Origin: Anarhynchus alexandrinus
Lineage: Eukaryota; Chordata; Aves; Charadriiformes; Charadriidae
Direction of reading: 5' to 3'
Assembly (NCBI GenBank): GCA_008711295.1
Contig: VUYV01000333.1
Coordinates: forward strand, 218,512-282,511
Length of the DNA: 64,000 bases
The position numbers and the translations under genes were made by a program. The notes beneath the pieces are model-generated. The model ran no database searches, was not told the DNA's origin, and saw nothing but the letters and a program-made list of their open reading frames with translations. Shown piece after piece: positions 1-13,020 of this stretch (positions within the stretch are counted from its first letter, which is position 1; every line of letters begins with the position of its first letter).

Positions 1-3000
1 CAGTGTGGACAACCGAAGATTCCCCGCGCGTTCCACACATCAAACATCTGAAGAACGCTGGAGCCGTTCGCAGACGGTGCCCCAGTGCTCGTGTGTGCCA
101 CGCGGTCCACAGCTCGTGTCGACGCTGACGAAGAGGAGCATCGCCGTACCGGTTATTGCTTGAGAGGGCCCATAAAGAGCGTATCGCTAAGAGGTTTCTC
201 ATTAGCAGTAGAGAGCTGGAGATCGTATGATTCATCATCCCCTTTTTGGAAAGCTGGCGGAGTATGGAAACAGCACAAATACAATTCCAGTCGCAACGAA
301 ACACCGTGTCTTTGAACATTAGCTTTGCTGGGCAGTAATAATCATCTCCATTTATTTTATTTAATCCTTTAAGTGCACAAATGTAAAATGGTTCTGTAAG
401 TACCTAGAGGATAAATGAGGTTAAAACATTCATGGGCAGTGGAATCAAGTCAGGCTCATGCTGGTGGGTCGTGCACGCAGCCCTCTATCGTTTTTGCCAG
501 AACCATTACTAAGCAATCGGCTTTAAGCATTTCAGACCTCGGTGGCAGGGCTCCTGCGTACAGCGCCTGTCTGCTTTCACCGAAATCCAAGTCTTCATTA
601 TAGAAGAGCTGCACAGAAAAGATAAAACGCAATAAACACACCTCACTGTAGTACAACTGCACCGGAATTAGGAACGAACCGCAGGGTTTTTGGAAAAACA
701 GACCTGCAGGGAACGGCCAACCTCCCTGGGACGGCACTTCAGTCAGCGCCGCCGCGAACGCGGTGTCTGCAGGGGGCAGGGGCTGCCCGCACCCGTCGCA
801 GCGCCGGAGCCGAGGGATGGGTGGGCAGCGCTGGAGGGGGCGGCAGCGGACACCCCCGGCAGGAGCAGACGGAGCCCCCGCTCCCGTCCCTCCTCCGCCC
901 CGGCCATAGCAGCCGACGGTGCGGATGGTGGCTGTGGGGCAGCCGAGGCCTCCGCCAGCCGGGAAACACGTGCAGATACCTCAGCTCATTGCAGGCGCCA
1001 TCTTAATGCAAATTCACTAGGAATAATTTAACACCTCGGAAAGGAAGAGATGAAACAAAAGCCGAGAACCTCGGCCGTCTCTCTGAAAGCAAAGGCAATG
1101 TCACAACTCTCTTTAACTGCATCTTTATTTTTGCAGGCAAAGTACAAGCCCAGGTTCCGACGGGTTTTGCGCTGCCGTTCTGCTGTGACAGCGTACGCCC
1201 GCAGCCCCCAGTTCGTTCAGGAAGATCCACAATAGAAGCGCGGAAGAGAAAATGACGACAGTTTTGTGCCGCTCCTCGTTCCTCCCTGCCCGGCAGCAGC
1301 AAACTCTGACTTTTGGGGTAAAGGGGTCTCAGGACCCCCAAAGCCCCTTGCGCCACCCCCAGGCTCTTCTCCGTACCTCCGCACGTCTCCTCCGGGTGAT
1401 CCAAACCTGAATCACCACCGACTCCCACTTCACCTCGCAGCTTCTCGTCTTACCTAACAGACTTCTGTGCCTGATCAGCCCAGACGTAAAGGGCAAATAA
1501 GATGCACAATAATTAACATAGATGATCTGTGCTGTTCCTGCAGCCGAGATTAATACCATACATTTTCAGAGCCCTCGGGGATAAGGATTATGGAAGTCTG
1601 ATATATGGTTATCATTCTTCTAAAGGAAAATAGATTTACCTAATTTACAATCAGTTCTGATGGTGGGAGGAGGAATTTAATATTTTTTTCTTTTGATAAA
1701 TACACTGCAACTTTCCTATAATCCCTGTTAATCTGATCTCCTAGGGAAAATTTTGCTGATCCATCATCTTGTGGCAATCTTAATTCCCTTAGTGCCTGCA
1801 GGCAGGAGAAATGGATTTCCTCATAGTAACCTCTTATGCCTCTCAAACTTCCAAGCGAAAACTCCCTGGGGAATTCAGCCCTTGTCCCCGGGAAGGCAAA
1901 CGCGTCTGTGGAGGCCGAAGCAAAGGTGCTGTGGGGAATCACCGCAGCGCCTTCAGAAAGCATTCCCGCGGGAAAGCTGCAGTCCTGCAGGTCCCCCCGA
2001 CCGCTCCTGCAGACACAGACACTGTTCAACGCTCTCCTACTCAAAAGCAACAGGGAGAGAACATCTGTTGAAAAATAAATGCGGGACTAATTATATATGA
2101 TTGAGGATTTTAAACTGCTATTTTTAGCTTCGCATTAAAAAGATTTGATGAATCAAATGTTTGTGCTCAGCATTTTGAACCAGAAGAGGAGCAGAGCGTT
2201 GACTGCCTGACCCGCAGAGACGCAGCACGAAGCCCAGAGGTGCCCCGGGGCCGTGCGGCTGCGCACCCCTCGGCGTTCGGGCACGTTGAACGGAACCAGC
2301 CACTCGTTTGTATAAGAAAGTCTATTTTTTCCTGCAGTCTGAGCGGGAGCAGGTGAACGTCAAGGCTCTTCTCATTACCAAGTTTACTTGGGCGCATTCT
2401 GCAGGGAGGGATCCAAGCAGCACGTTGCGGTGACACATCTGAGGACGCGCATGAAAGGGCCGACGCGCATCAGCCGAAAGGAGACGGATCCCACAGACGC
2501 GTTCCTGGGCCCCGCTGGGCTCTGATCCCCCGTCACTGCAGTCGTGTCATTGGCAGAGGATCACAAGGAAATCTTGACAGAGTTGTTTTTCATCTGCTGC
2601 ATTAAAAGGTAAATGGTCTCCGTGGCGATATTTTAAAGGGGCAATAAAGAGAGGGCGGGCGAAGCCGCTGCGAATGCTGGCAGCCACGGCAGGGCCAGCG
2701 CCGGCCCGGGACCCCCCTCCAGCAATTAAGGATTTAAAGAACAAAGCCGGAGACATAAAAGGGAGATGGACACGGTTCTGGTGGCTGCCAAGAGAGCCAT
2801 AAACGCCCAACGCAAACACGCTCGGCCCAGCGATGGCATTGCTTTGATTGCCAGCTCCCGAGCCGCGCTGTGCCCGGGGGTGCCCCAACTGCGCCTGGGC
2901 TGGAGCCCCGCACGCAGCCATGGCCAGCAGCGCGGCCGGCGGGGGCTGCCCAACGGTGTGGGTCCCTCGCGCTGCCCCGCGCCGGGAGAGGCGAACGGCA

Positions 3001-5314
3001 GTACCCGAACCGCTCCTCCCGCGGCACCGTCCCTCCAAGCCCGAGAGCTGCTTCGTAACTGAGGGAAGAGCGAGTAATGTGCAATCAGGAGAAAAGCTGT
3101 TTTTCACACTTATTGCCCTTGAATTGGCAGAGTGAGACATCGTGTTTTATATTAACTTCATAATAATTACAGTTATTACTGAATTCATGTATACCAAAGA
3201 GGTTATAGCTCCCCAGGAAAGCTCATAATATTATTAATGGATATGCCATTCCATTGGCGCTATCATGTAACAAGCTAATTCAAACATTTTGATATTAAAT
3301 AGCATACCTCCGAAAACTCATGGATTTGCGCGTGGTCGCTGGGAGCCGTGGCGGGAACACGCATCTGGCACACAAATAATCGTCCTCTGAAACATCTGCT
3401 TTATAAAGCTCTGGTAGCACAACCCAAGAACAGTACAAAGTGCTGCCTTTATTTAAGGCAGGGAAATTAAAACTAAACATTTGTAATACCGAGGGCTGGC
3501 GTGAGAAATCAAGGAACTGTTGCTAGCTGCGGAGAACCAACGGAAAGGAAGATCTTGTCTTTAAGAGGCGGTAAGGAACGCACCCAGCCTGTTCCCATAC
3601 TTTCCACATGATTAATTGCAGGGATTTAATTTCCGCGGGCATGCGTTCGCATCGGCAGACAAACTTTTCCATCAGATTAGAAGAGGTGACCCATCTACAG
3701 AGCAGCTGTTATTGTTGCTTAAAGATCTGGAGAGTGGCTAAAGAAGTCAGGAAAGGTCATCTTCGCACCAGAAGGCCGGGGGAGGGAAGCAGGCTGCTGG
3801 CAGCAGCCAGGGAAACTCTGATACGAGGGAAAAAACGTTTATGATGACGCCGGTCCAAGATGGGGGCAGGGCCATCTCGCCCCGTCCCCCCACGGCCGAG
3901 GACGCCCCAGGCCCCGCGGGCAGCGCCGGACGGGTCACGGCCACGCCGTGGGCGCGGGAATTCAGCCTCACGTGTGCGGTGTCAAAGCCACATAAATTCA
4001 GACCGGGCCTATAACCCCACATTGATTTTTACTGCAAATCTAATACTTGGAGCCTGCCATCAAATGAATTGTTGCGCATAAAACCCAACCGTACACATGA
4101 TAGGAGTAAAATTAGACAGCGGTCTCTTCCAGGACTGTTGCAATTTCCTCCATAATGTCAGACTATAGTAACACATACATATTTCAAAAAAATTAAATTG
4201 CTATTAAACTTTCTGACCATCTTTGTAAATTAACCTCTCTTTCATCTCGGCAAGAGCTAGCTTTTGATTTAGCAGGAAATAATTTTTTGAGCAGTTTCCA
4301 GACTTCTTCCATTAGGCGTTTGGGCCGTGGTCAATAAGGCTGAGTTAATTACCTGCTGAAAACAGACCACGCTGCTGTGGGAACTGGGGCTCAGCCGTAC
4401 TGCAAATACTGTTTTCCCCCCTTCTGTTTGGAGGCGAAGCGAGCGCCCGGGGCAGTGCCTGGGGGAGCTCTACCCACAACGTCCACCTCATTTTTCCGGT
4501 GCGGAGCCGGGCACTGGGAGCCCTTGGCCACCCGGTCCCAGGGGAGCCGCCGAGCGCGCCCCAGAGACGGACCTGCCGTAACGCCGCGCTCCTTCCCAGT
4601 GCGGGGCCGTGCGCCAGCCCGCGGGCAGCACTGCAAACAGCCCCCCAGCCTCAGCCGGTGCCGCCCCCGTGGAGAAACAGAGCATTCCTTGTGGAACGTA
4701 AGGCACGAGGTCCTGCCCTGACCTTTGTGGGTGTGCTCCGCACGACCCTCCCCACCGGCGCCCAACAGGTCGCGGTCACACACAGCTTTGGTGGGATGTC
4801 GCCCTGGCCACCAGCAGGGACAGGGGCTCTAAGTCACCCCCGGAAGATCAACGCTGCCTTCTGCCTTCCCCCGAGGCGGCTCCTTCCACAAGACATATTC
4901 TGTAACCAAAAGCACCGACGACGTGAAAAGGAAAAGATCCACCAACTGCGATGCCCGGAGTTGGACACCGGTGACACGCGTGGCATCGTCACTTCAACAG
5001 GCGAAACAAAGGCGCGCACGGGGTGAGACGCAGCTCCCGCGGCAAAGCGCAGGTACCCATCAGCGCAAACCAACCATGGGCTGATTCGGGAACCCCCGAT
5101 CTGCATCCCGAAACCTCACCTCTCTGCTAAGCTGCATCAGAAGATCTGCCCACTGCCACGCTAACTTCGTGACATAATTTGCTCTAGACTTACACCTGAA
5201 TCTTTGCTCCTGTGTTCGTGCATTCACGGCTTCAGCCACAGACCTGTCCCCGTGCTCGGCCGGTGCAATCAAGGGGAAAAAGCAACACCAAAGAGATGGA
5301 CTCTTTTTTTGTGG
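1..5314. other. Upstream non-coding sequence, no gene recognised
   Basis: GC-rich blocks (about 690-1000, 2640-3060, 3860-3970 and 4430-4720) alternate with AT-rich sequence (1480-1760, 3130-3320, 4080-4330). Open frames in the GC-rich blocks overlap on several frames and both strands, which is what stop-poor GC-rich DNA gives by chance. None resembles a protein I know. The AT-rich part at 3139-3300 has many ATTA-type homeodomain cores and could be a conserved non-coding element, but conservation cannot be judged from one sequence. If the gene order known in mammals holds, this is intergenic DNA upstream of KCND3. Confidence 0.6.
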
Positions 5315-5334
5315 TTTTTTTTTTTTTTTTTTTT
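5315..5334. repeat. Poly-T homopolymer, 20 bases
   Basis: An uninterrupted run of 20 T, preceded by a shorter T run at 5303-5309. Length is likely polymorphic or uncertain in the assembly. No adjoining retroelement body or target duplication was recognised, so I do not call it a retroposon tail. Confidence 0.9.
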
Positions 5335-5519
5335 AAATGTGTGGTCTTTCACGCGAAAGCCTTGGCCCGCCACCAGCCAGGGCTGTGTCCAAACCAGGTG
5401 AACCCTCATTTATCCAATATCAACAAAGCCCTAATTGAGAGATCAATTGGGAACCTGCCTCTTCACGCGCAATTTGGAGAGCTGACAAAGCCACCTGTAG
5501 GGGCTGGAAAATAAGTTCT

Positions 5520-5960
5520 GCCTCATTACAAAAGAAATTGCATCTAAATGAAAAACAACATATAATAAGAGCTCTAAAATGCCTGCAAAACGCTGCCAAC
5601 CAGACAGGTAATCCAATGATATATAGCACACACCATGTCTTTGACAAGGGTCACCCTTAATTATTCAGCAATTGAAGGAGCTAAACTCATTTCCCCAAAG
5701 GCTTAAATGTTTTTTATTATGATGTGTAAATTCCAGGGCAGAGAATTAGCTGGCCAGAACCTAAGAATTGCATCTCTTTGATAGATTAAAACCTAAATAA
5801 TCATATGTATAGCAAAGCAGAGGCACATCAGCCAGGCTTTTGGCTAATATTTTGAACAGATTTCTAAGTCAGGGTACCCTTCAAACATTCCCCTCCTCTT
5901 CTGCTTGGCTGTAGCCGTTATTAAAATTTTAATGGCCTAAACTACGAAAGATTTATTAAA
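5520..5960. other. AT-rich stretch, candidate regulatory element
   Basis: About 440 bases with low GC between GC-rich neighbours. It contains a CTTTGAT TCF/LEF-like core near 5776, several AATTA or ATTA homeodomain cores, and no usable open frame. It has the look of vertebrate conserved non-coding sequence. This is pattern recognition only, and no motif is unique enough to prove function. Confidence 0.3.
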
Positions 5961-5964
5961 TCCA

Positions 5965-8900
5965 CGGCAGGCCGGGTGAGCACGTGTGCCCGGCTCCGCA
6001 GAGCAGCGCGCCACGGCGCGCCCACCGCAGCGGGCGGCAGTCGGGCGGCAGAGCCTTCGCGCCCCGTCCCTGCAATGGCAGCGCCGGGCTCCTCACCGCC
6101 AGGAGCGACAAACGGACGCTTTGGTGTGGGGAGAGACACGTCCTGAAGCTGTGCAGTGCCCTTCGCCACGAAATTACACCTTCCACTTCATCCAGAAGTT
6201 ATATCTTCTTTTGCTGAAAAATACGCACTTTTGTAATGACTTCCACAAGTAAATGTAATCTCACCGTATCTTCTTTACATGTCATTCAGGGTGGTTTTTT
6301 TTATTATTTTTATTTCGAAGCATCTACCACAGTTGTGTGCACACAGGACCACGTGCCGCGGGCGCCAGGCCGATACGGATTTACCCAGTCCATGCGGTGG
6401 AGTGCTTTGGTCTCGCGAGTGGGACCGGCTGAGCGGGAGGAGAAAGGCTGTTCCCGCGTGCTGCAGTCTTTCATAAATCCGAGGGAACACAGCCAGCTCC
6501 CTGCCAGTTTCTGGGCTGCAAAATGAGAGCAGGATAATAAAAGACATCCTGGAAATAGACAATAATGGTAAAATGATGTTTTGACATGGAGGCCATGTAT
6601 GGTTGATGGGAAAAAATGAACGAAGTCGATGATCGAGGAGGTGCTGGAAAAATAGTCTCTAACAGCTGATTAGACTCCCATTCAGCGGATCCCAGACACA
6701 TGTGATAGATTTGATAGAATAAATCCCGAGCTGTCTTGGTTTGTCTCCACACTTCTCCACTCTCTTTCCTTTAGGATCACACAATCTCCTTTTTTGTCCT
6801 TTTTGAGGGCTGTGTTTCCATCGTGTCCTGCCCGTGCAAACACCTTGTTCCGTGGTGTGCCGAAGGCGGCAGATGGAGTTCTGCTGTTTGGGGGTCCCCC
6901 AGACGCGACGGTGCTGCAGGAGCAGAGGGTCGGTGGGTCGGCTCAGGCCACCCCGGCGGTCCATCCCGGCGCCGGCGGTACCCGGGTGGCTGCACCGCAG
7001 GGATGCCATTGGTGCTCCCAGGGGATGACGGCGAAAGCAGGAGCCCCCATTGCTGCCAGCACAGGGGCACCCCGCGGGGTCCCTGCGACAAAGCGCTGCG
7101 TGCCCGCAGCCGCGGGGTGCCCGGCCGTCCTCCCTGCCAGCTCCCCCCTCCCAAACGCCTCTGCCCCACACGGCTCTCGCGTTCGCCCTCACCCCCCCGC
7201 AGGACCCCAGGACGGTCCCGCAGTGCCCACAGCCCCCCCGTTCCCCCTCCCGGGGCTCTCCCGGGGGGCCGCTGCCAGGGACCGCTGCCCAAAGAGGTTT
7301 TCCTTCCCCTTGGCGCTTTGCGACGACGTGCTGGCGAGCCGGCGGCGTTGGCACCCGTGCCTGCCCGCTGCCCAACAGCGCCGCGATGCAAGACTGATGA
7401 ACAGAGGGGAACGGTGCCGGCTATTAAAAATAAAAGGAACAAGACGGTACTGTTGCAGGCAGGAGCACCACCAGCTGCATCACGGTCTATATTATTTAAT
7501 AATGTACATTAAATTATTACAGAAATGTTTTGGAGCCTGACTCTGCTCTCACGCACACCGGCGTAAGGCCATTGCCAATTCACGATAATCCTCTAATGCG
7601 TCTCTTTGATTCTGTTCACATATTTCTGCACAGCCTCAATGTACTCAACAAAGCCCCACTTTGCGCAGCAGCACCCCGATGCCCTGAGATCCGCTTCTTG
7701 TTTCGTAACACTTAGGAAAAGCTTAGAAAACCACGGGAAAACGGAGTCCAGAGACAGAGAGGTTCCACCGAGGATGACACTCACTGCAATGGGGCACCGG
7801 AGCATCAGCCGGGCTCGTGCCTGACCCCAGGGGTACAGACACGGTGTTCCAGCGCAGCAGACCCAGGGTAACTGATTTTCCATGGGCTAAACCAAGACAG
7901 CGGAGAAAATACTTTGAATCAACCTGAAAAATATTATGTTTTTTTTTTTTCAAAACCAAACATCCCCCAAAATTTGTTTCCGAGTTTTGTATTTTGTTGA
8001 TTTTCAATCTAAGGAAAATACTGGTTCATTTTTCAGGGGTTAGTACTATTTTTCAAGTAAATCTTACTAATATTTTTTTAAAAAAATGTTATTTCAGGCC
8101 TTAAAAATATAGACGTTGCATTTAATAAACATTAATAGCAATTTTTTTACTTTCTGGAAAATGTTTTTGGGTTTTTTACATGCTGAAACACTTTGACAAA
8201 TGCAACACGAATTCACAAGTACTTTCAGCTGATTCAAACCTGCATTTTTTCCAACCAATAAAACATTCAGCTGAAATGTTTTCCCCAACTCTAATGTTTG
8301 TCCTGTGCCTAAGGGTGAATTTCACTCTGTGTGAATAACAATGCAGCGCAGACAAGATCAATAAAACTCATATTTCATTTTATTCACTGCCCTGTTCGGA
8401 GCGGAGCTGGCGCACAGCTGGGGCGTTACCGCACACCACCCACAACACATCTGTAATTGCACTGGAACGAGGAGCGCATTGCCTCTTCCGTCCTGGTTAT
8501 CCCCCAGATTTGATGGTGAGCCCGGAGGGCGATCGGAGCGCGGAGGGGCCATTGGGACGGCAGGCGGTGTCCCCGCGGGACCGGTTCCAGCACTGGAAGC
8601 TGTGTCACCCCTTGGCTCGGCACAGCAGCTCCTGCTCCCCTTCCCCTCCCTACTGCTCAATGTCCGGAATAACGGGACTGTGTTCCGCCCGGCGTTTATC
8701 CGCAGAGAGCCCCCGCAGCCCCCAGGGACAACCCGCTCCCGTGCCGGGGGGGATGGGGGCACCGCAGAGCCGCGGCGTTGTTGGGTGGAACTCGCCCCAG
8801 GACGGCGACAGACACCCGAACTCCCACCTTCTCAGAAACGGTGTAATCCTAAATCACCCCGGTTAGAGCCCGGCGCACACCTCGCAGCCGCGATGCACAG

Positions 8901-11900
8901 GGAAGGCGGGGGGGGGTGACGGCCCGTACATCGCAAACACGTCTTCACACCCGAGTTCAAACACCAAAGTTCCTCACAAACACCCTAATCCCAGCACTGC
9001 TCCCGGCTGTATTTCGTGCTCTCCGCCTCAGCAGCCCGCCCCCCTCCCTTCAGCCATCCCCCCCCCATTTACAGACCCACAGACGCCCTGCGGAACACGA
9101 CCCTCCATTGGGGAGCTTTTGACTCGATGTTTCGCGCAGCCTCACCGCTGCAGAGGAATAAGTTACGTATTCGCTGCTTTTGGATTACCAGGGAAAGTGC
9201 TATTAACTGCCTCCAGTTTAGGAGAGAGACCCACACGTGGCACCGGCACAGCTCCCCGCAGGCTCACGGCACCGCAGCCTTTCACGGCTGTGGCTTTCTT
9301 CTTAATATAGAATCATTTTTTACACAAATAAACCAGCTGGTGCTTTTAGAGGCAGCACCCTTCGAGCGCACGCGGCAGCGGGAAAGGCTGTTCCAGGGAC
9401 GGTCCCCATAAACCCGCGTGTCCGCGCAGCCCCTGCCGCGCTGGCTCCGGGCCCCGCACCCCACTCAGGGCCACCACCGGCACCGCTCCGCACCGCCGCG
9501 CGGACAGCATCAGGCCGGACGAAGGACGGCCGCTACCAACCCAGCACGATTTATTTTATTGGTTTTCAGAGCTGCAAAGCCACCAGCCAAGGCAACAGCT
9601 TCGTCTTTCCGAACCACACTCACACCATGTATTTTTATCTTCTAAATCCAGACCAACAGGGCTGGTGAACGGACAGGACCAGTTTCTGCGGTTACTCGAT
9701 GGGACAAACATTGCCCATTGCTCCAGCGATGCTCTGCGCCACCCGGCAGAGCCAGTTTGGGAAAGCGGGAGAGACGGGAGCGGTGCCGGCAGGGACGGGG
9801 GAGCGCTCAGCGGGACAGGCGCCGGACCGGGCAGAGAGCTCAGGAGCGGTTCCAGAGGCTGCTCCGTCCTTCCCCGTGGCTGTGCCATCTCCCTGCCGCA
9901 ACGCCAGGCTTTGAGCTTCAGTACTGTGGTTTGTTTCTCCTGTGTGACAATTTGAGAGCTCCGTTACTTATTCCTATCAAACGCCGGGTGATTGCAGCCC
10001 CTCTCGTCTCTCCGCGCGGTGGGACGCGGGGCGGCGAGCAGGACAGTCGGGGAGAGTCACCCGAGGAGACACCCCACCGCCAGCGAGGCCCTGGCTGCGT
10101 CTCCCCGGGACTCTCCTCCGTGGGAGGATGCTGTATTTAAATTGGTTTTGCCTTACAAAAGGCGGTTCCAGGAACGCCCCTCCGCGAGGCTGCGTGGATC
10201 GGTACCGCGCTGCTCAGCTGCTGTAGCGCACCATCGTTATTCGTTACGCCGCCCCGTAGTGAGCTCATCTATCAGACTTTCTGCTTTTTCAGGACTCTGT
10301 GAAGACCAGCGTTGTATCAAATGGAAATGAATTTAAGTCAAACCGCAAAAGCCCATAATGGAGAAGGATCCTCGAGATGTCAGCTTGCACGTGCCCGTGC
10401 AGAGAAGGACTCTTCTCCGTGCCGCGTGCTGTGCGGTGGCTCCAGCGCCGGGGGACGAGCTCAGCCTTGGCCGCTGTGTGCCCGCGGCGGCGCCGGCCGG
10501 GGACGGGCTGAGCAGAGGACGGGACCAGCAGCCTCTGCCCACCTCTGTGCCACCGCTACCGCGGGCAGAGCGCCGTCTCCCTTTCCAGCCCTTCATCTCA
10601 CTCCTCTGCCACCTCCGCTGCTCTCTGCCTGCTGACCCAAAACAGCTGCAGAGATTTTTATATTATTCTTTTTTTAATCTGAACTACAAATGGATTTCAC
10701 AAATTGGTGAATTTTGCATTTCTCATTTGGAAAACACTTCCGACAAAACAGCTGTGAAGGGGAGAGCTGCCCAGAGCTGAGCAGAGTGTGTCTGCCCTCA
10801 CTGCCCCGTACGCACAAGAGGGGTAGGGCTGTCTCCAGCAGCCCAATGCCTTCCTCCGGTAATTAAGAAACAAAACAAACCCACAAAAAAGCCTGCGGGC
10901 AGTTCTCACCTTCTTTTCCTTTGCTCTTTCCACTCTGGAAAATCCGTCCCACTGGCATTCGCACCTCCCTGCTTCATTTACTGTCCTCAGACTGGTTCCC
11001 TTGCCCTGCCACGGCCGTGAACACCTACCGCAGAGCCAATGTTTACATTGCAAACGAAGACTCACTACATCTGGGATGAGTTTACCCCATTTTGCCATCT
11101 CCTTCGTTATTTCTCCGTTCACGAGCCGTGACGGCAGCAGGTACGTCGGGGTTCAGATGCCGACCTGGGCACAGCGTCCGGCCGAGGACGGGGAGATGAC
11201 AAATGCCAATCTTCGCTTGGCTGCAGGAAGGCTTTCCCAGCGATGCAGTGCTGTTGGAGAACGCTGAAGGACTGTTAATATCTTGGCCACGTTACAGAAA
11301 GGTTTGGGTGATCAGCTCGTGAAAGCAGACATCAATCCGCTGGAGTGAAATAATTGTGGGTTCATTTTGCTGCATGCTCTGTTCTGCATTTGATGACTAA
11401 TCATCAGCGTCTAATAAGAGGATGTTATCTTTAAATCACGTAGAGGTTAAGTGCACTGCTTTTACATGATGCTCAGACTGCCCGTGTGAGAGGGCAAACA
11501 TCTTTTATCCCTGTGTTTGCCTGTTTTTATCTGTGTTGAGTAGAAAATATTCTGCTTTAAAAATACATTGTGGCTTCTTTGATTTCCTAACTAGATTTAT
11601 AATTATCTCAAAATTGAACACGCTCAGCTTCTCTACAAGTAATTACCACGCACTGCCCTTCGCAGGAAGCGCAGCCTTTGGCGCGTTTTCACTGTTCCCT
11701 GCGGCCGCAGGGAATGAGGGGAGTGGGGTAAATCGGCGCAGGTTTCGGTGTAAGTGCGGGTGAGGGCACGCGCGGTCAGGCGCTGCCGGTGCTCGGCCCC
11801 TCCGCCGGGCTGGGGGGGGTTTGCCTTAAATCTGACTGTCTTTGAGGGGGAAATGGGATTGCACTGGACAGAGCTGGGGCAAAGGCTATGGAGACAAACT

Positions 11901-13020
11901 GCGAATCTTCGGTGTGAACCTGCATTGGCTTTTCTCGCCAATATAATCTGAACACGTTACGAGGTCCCCATCACACAGCATTTCTTTCCCGAAGGTGTGG
12001 CTATGCCGAGACCCACACACCAAACCATCCACACACCAAACCATCATATCTGCACTGACACACATCTGCTGCTGAATACCTTCTTTACATTTACAATAAC
12101 GTCCTCCCATAGGCATCAGTTACCTCCTGAGAAACCTTTTCCATGAAGGCATTTATTATTGATATACACAAAGAAGAGAAGCGGAGGAAGAAAGAACAGA
12201 AACTTATTTGGCATCATAAAATCCTGAGCATTTAAGCCTTTTTAAAGTTTTCACTCCAGCACAGCCTGATTTAGGTCGGGGTCCCTCCTGCCCTTCACAT
12301 CGCGCCGAGTGCCGGCGCTCTTCCCCCCCAGCGGCCACCGCTGAGGGCTGGGTGACCTTTCTGCAAGAATGAGAAACTGCAACTTCTCCTAAGAGTGAAC
12401 AAATTAACGAAAAGCGAGAACAGCTCTCCCTCCCCATCCCGTCCCCATGCCGACCCCGCAGATGGCTCATTTGGAGCCACGGATGGACTTCACAGTGGCC
12501 ACCCCTAACTCCCCAAAAATCCATCCTTATTACAGCCGCAGTTTCTGCAAGGCTCCTCTGCAGCCCACGGGGACAGGCAGGCACCTGCAGGGTAGAATTC
12601 AAAGAATAAAACCGAAGACTGAGTCTCCCGCTGTGAGTCACCATCACAAAGAGCCTCTCGCCACCAGCGAGACTGAGCGCCGAGAGCAAATGGGATCTGA
12701 CGGAGACACCGAGTTAGGGGCTGGAGCTGGCAGGGTAAACCTGAGCCAACTTCTACAGCGTGAGCATATCCTAAACCTCTTCCGAGATCCAGACCTTGAG
12801 CCATCGCACAAGCCCAGCGGTCACTCAGGGTCTGGGACCCCTCAGTGCCCACCAGCGCGGGCACAGGACGAAGAGCTGGGAGCAAAAATTCTTCCCAGGT
12901 TAATTCTGGCCCCGGTGGGGCGGGGAGGAGCTGAGCTTCCCTGAAGATATCCCGCTCTCACGCGACCGTATCAGTGTCAGAGCCCGGGTTAATCGCAGCT
13001 CTCAGTGCCTTTCTCAACTA
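5965..13020. other. GC-rich mosaic upstream sequence, no gene recognised
   Basis: Several GC-rich, CpG-bearing blocks lie at about 5970-6160, 6860-7390, 8460-8900, 9000-9500, 9720-10130, 10370-10640 and 11650-11820. AT-rich spacers include 7890-8340, which has a run of 12 T at 7939-7950. The longest open frames here (248 and 238 codons, on opposite strands over the same 6659-7540 block) are rich in Pro, Arg, Gly and Ala, as expected for GC-rich non-coding DNA. Neither contains a known domain. A 17-bp unit occurs twice at 12013-12045, sharing one base. Nothing else is supported. Confidence 0.55.

Noticed and set aside
4803..4822. CTCF-like GGCCACCAGCAGGGAC
   Set aside because: Several mismatches in the core; too weak to call without binding data.
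6659..7540. Overlapping long open frames on both strands (up to 248 codons)
   Set aside because: GC-rich DNA has few stops. The proteins are Pro/Arg/Gly/Ala-rich, match no known family, and exist on opposite strands at once.
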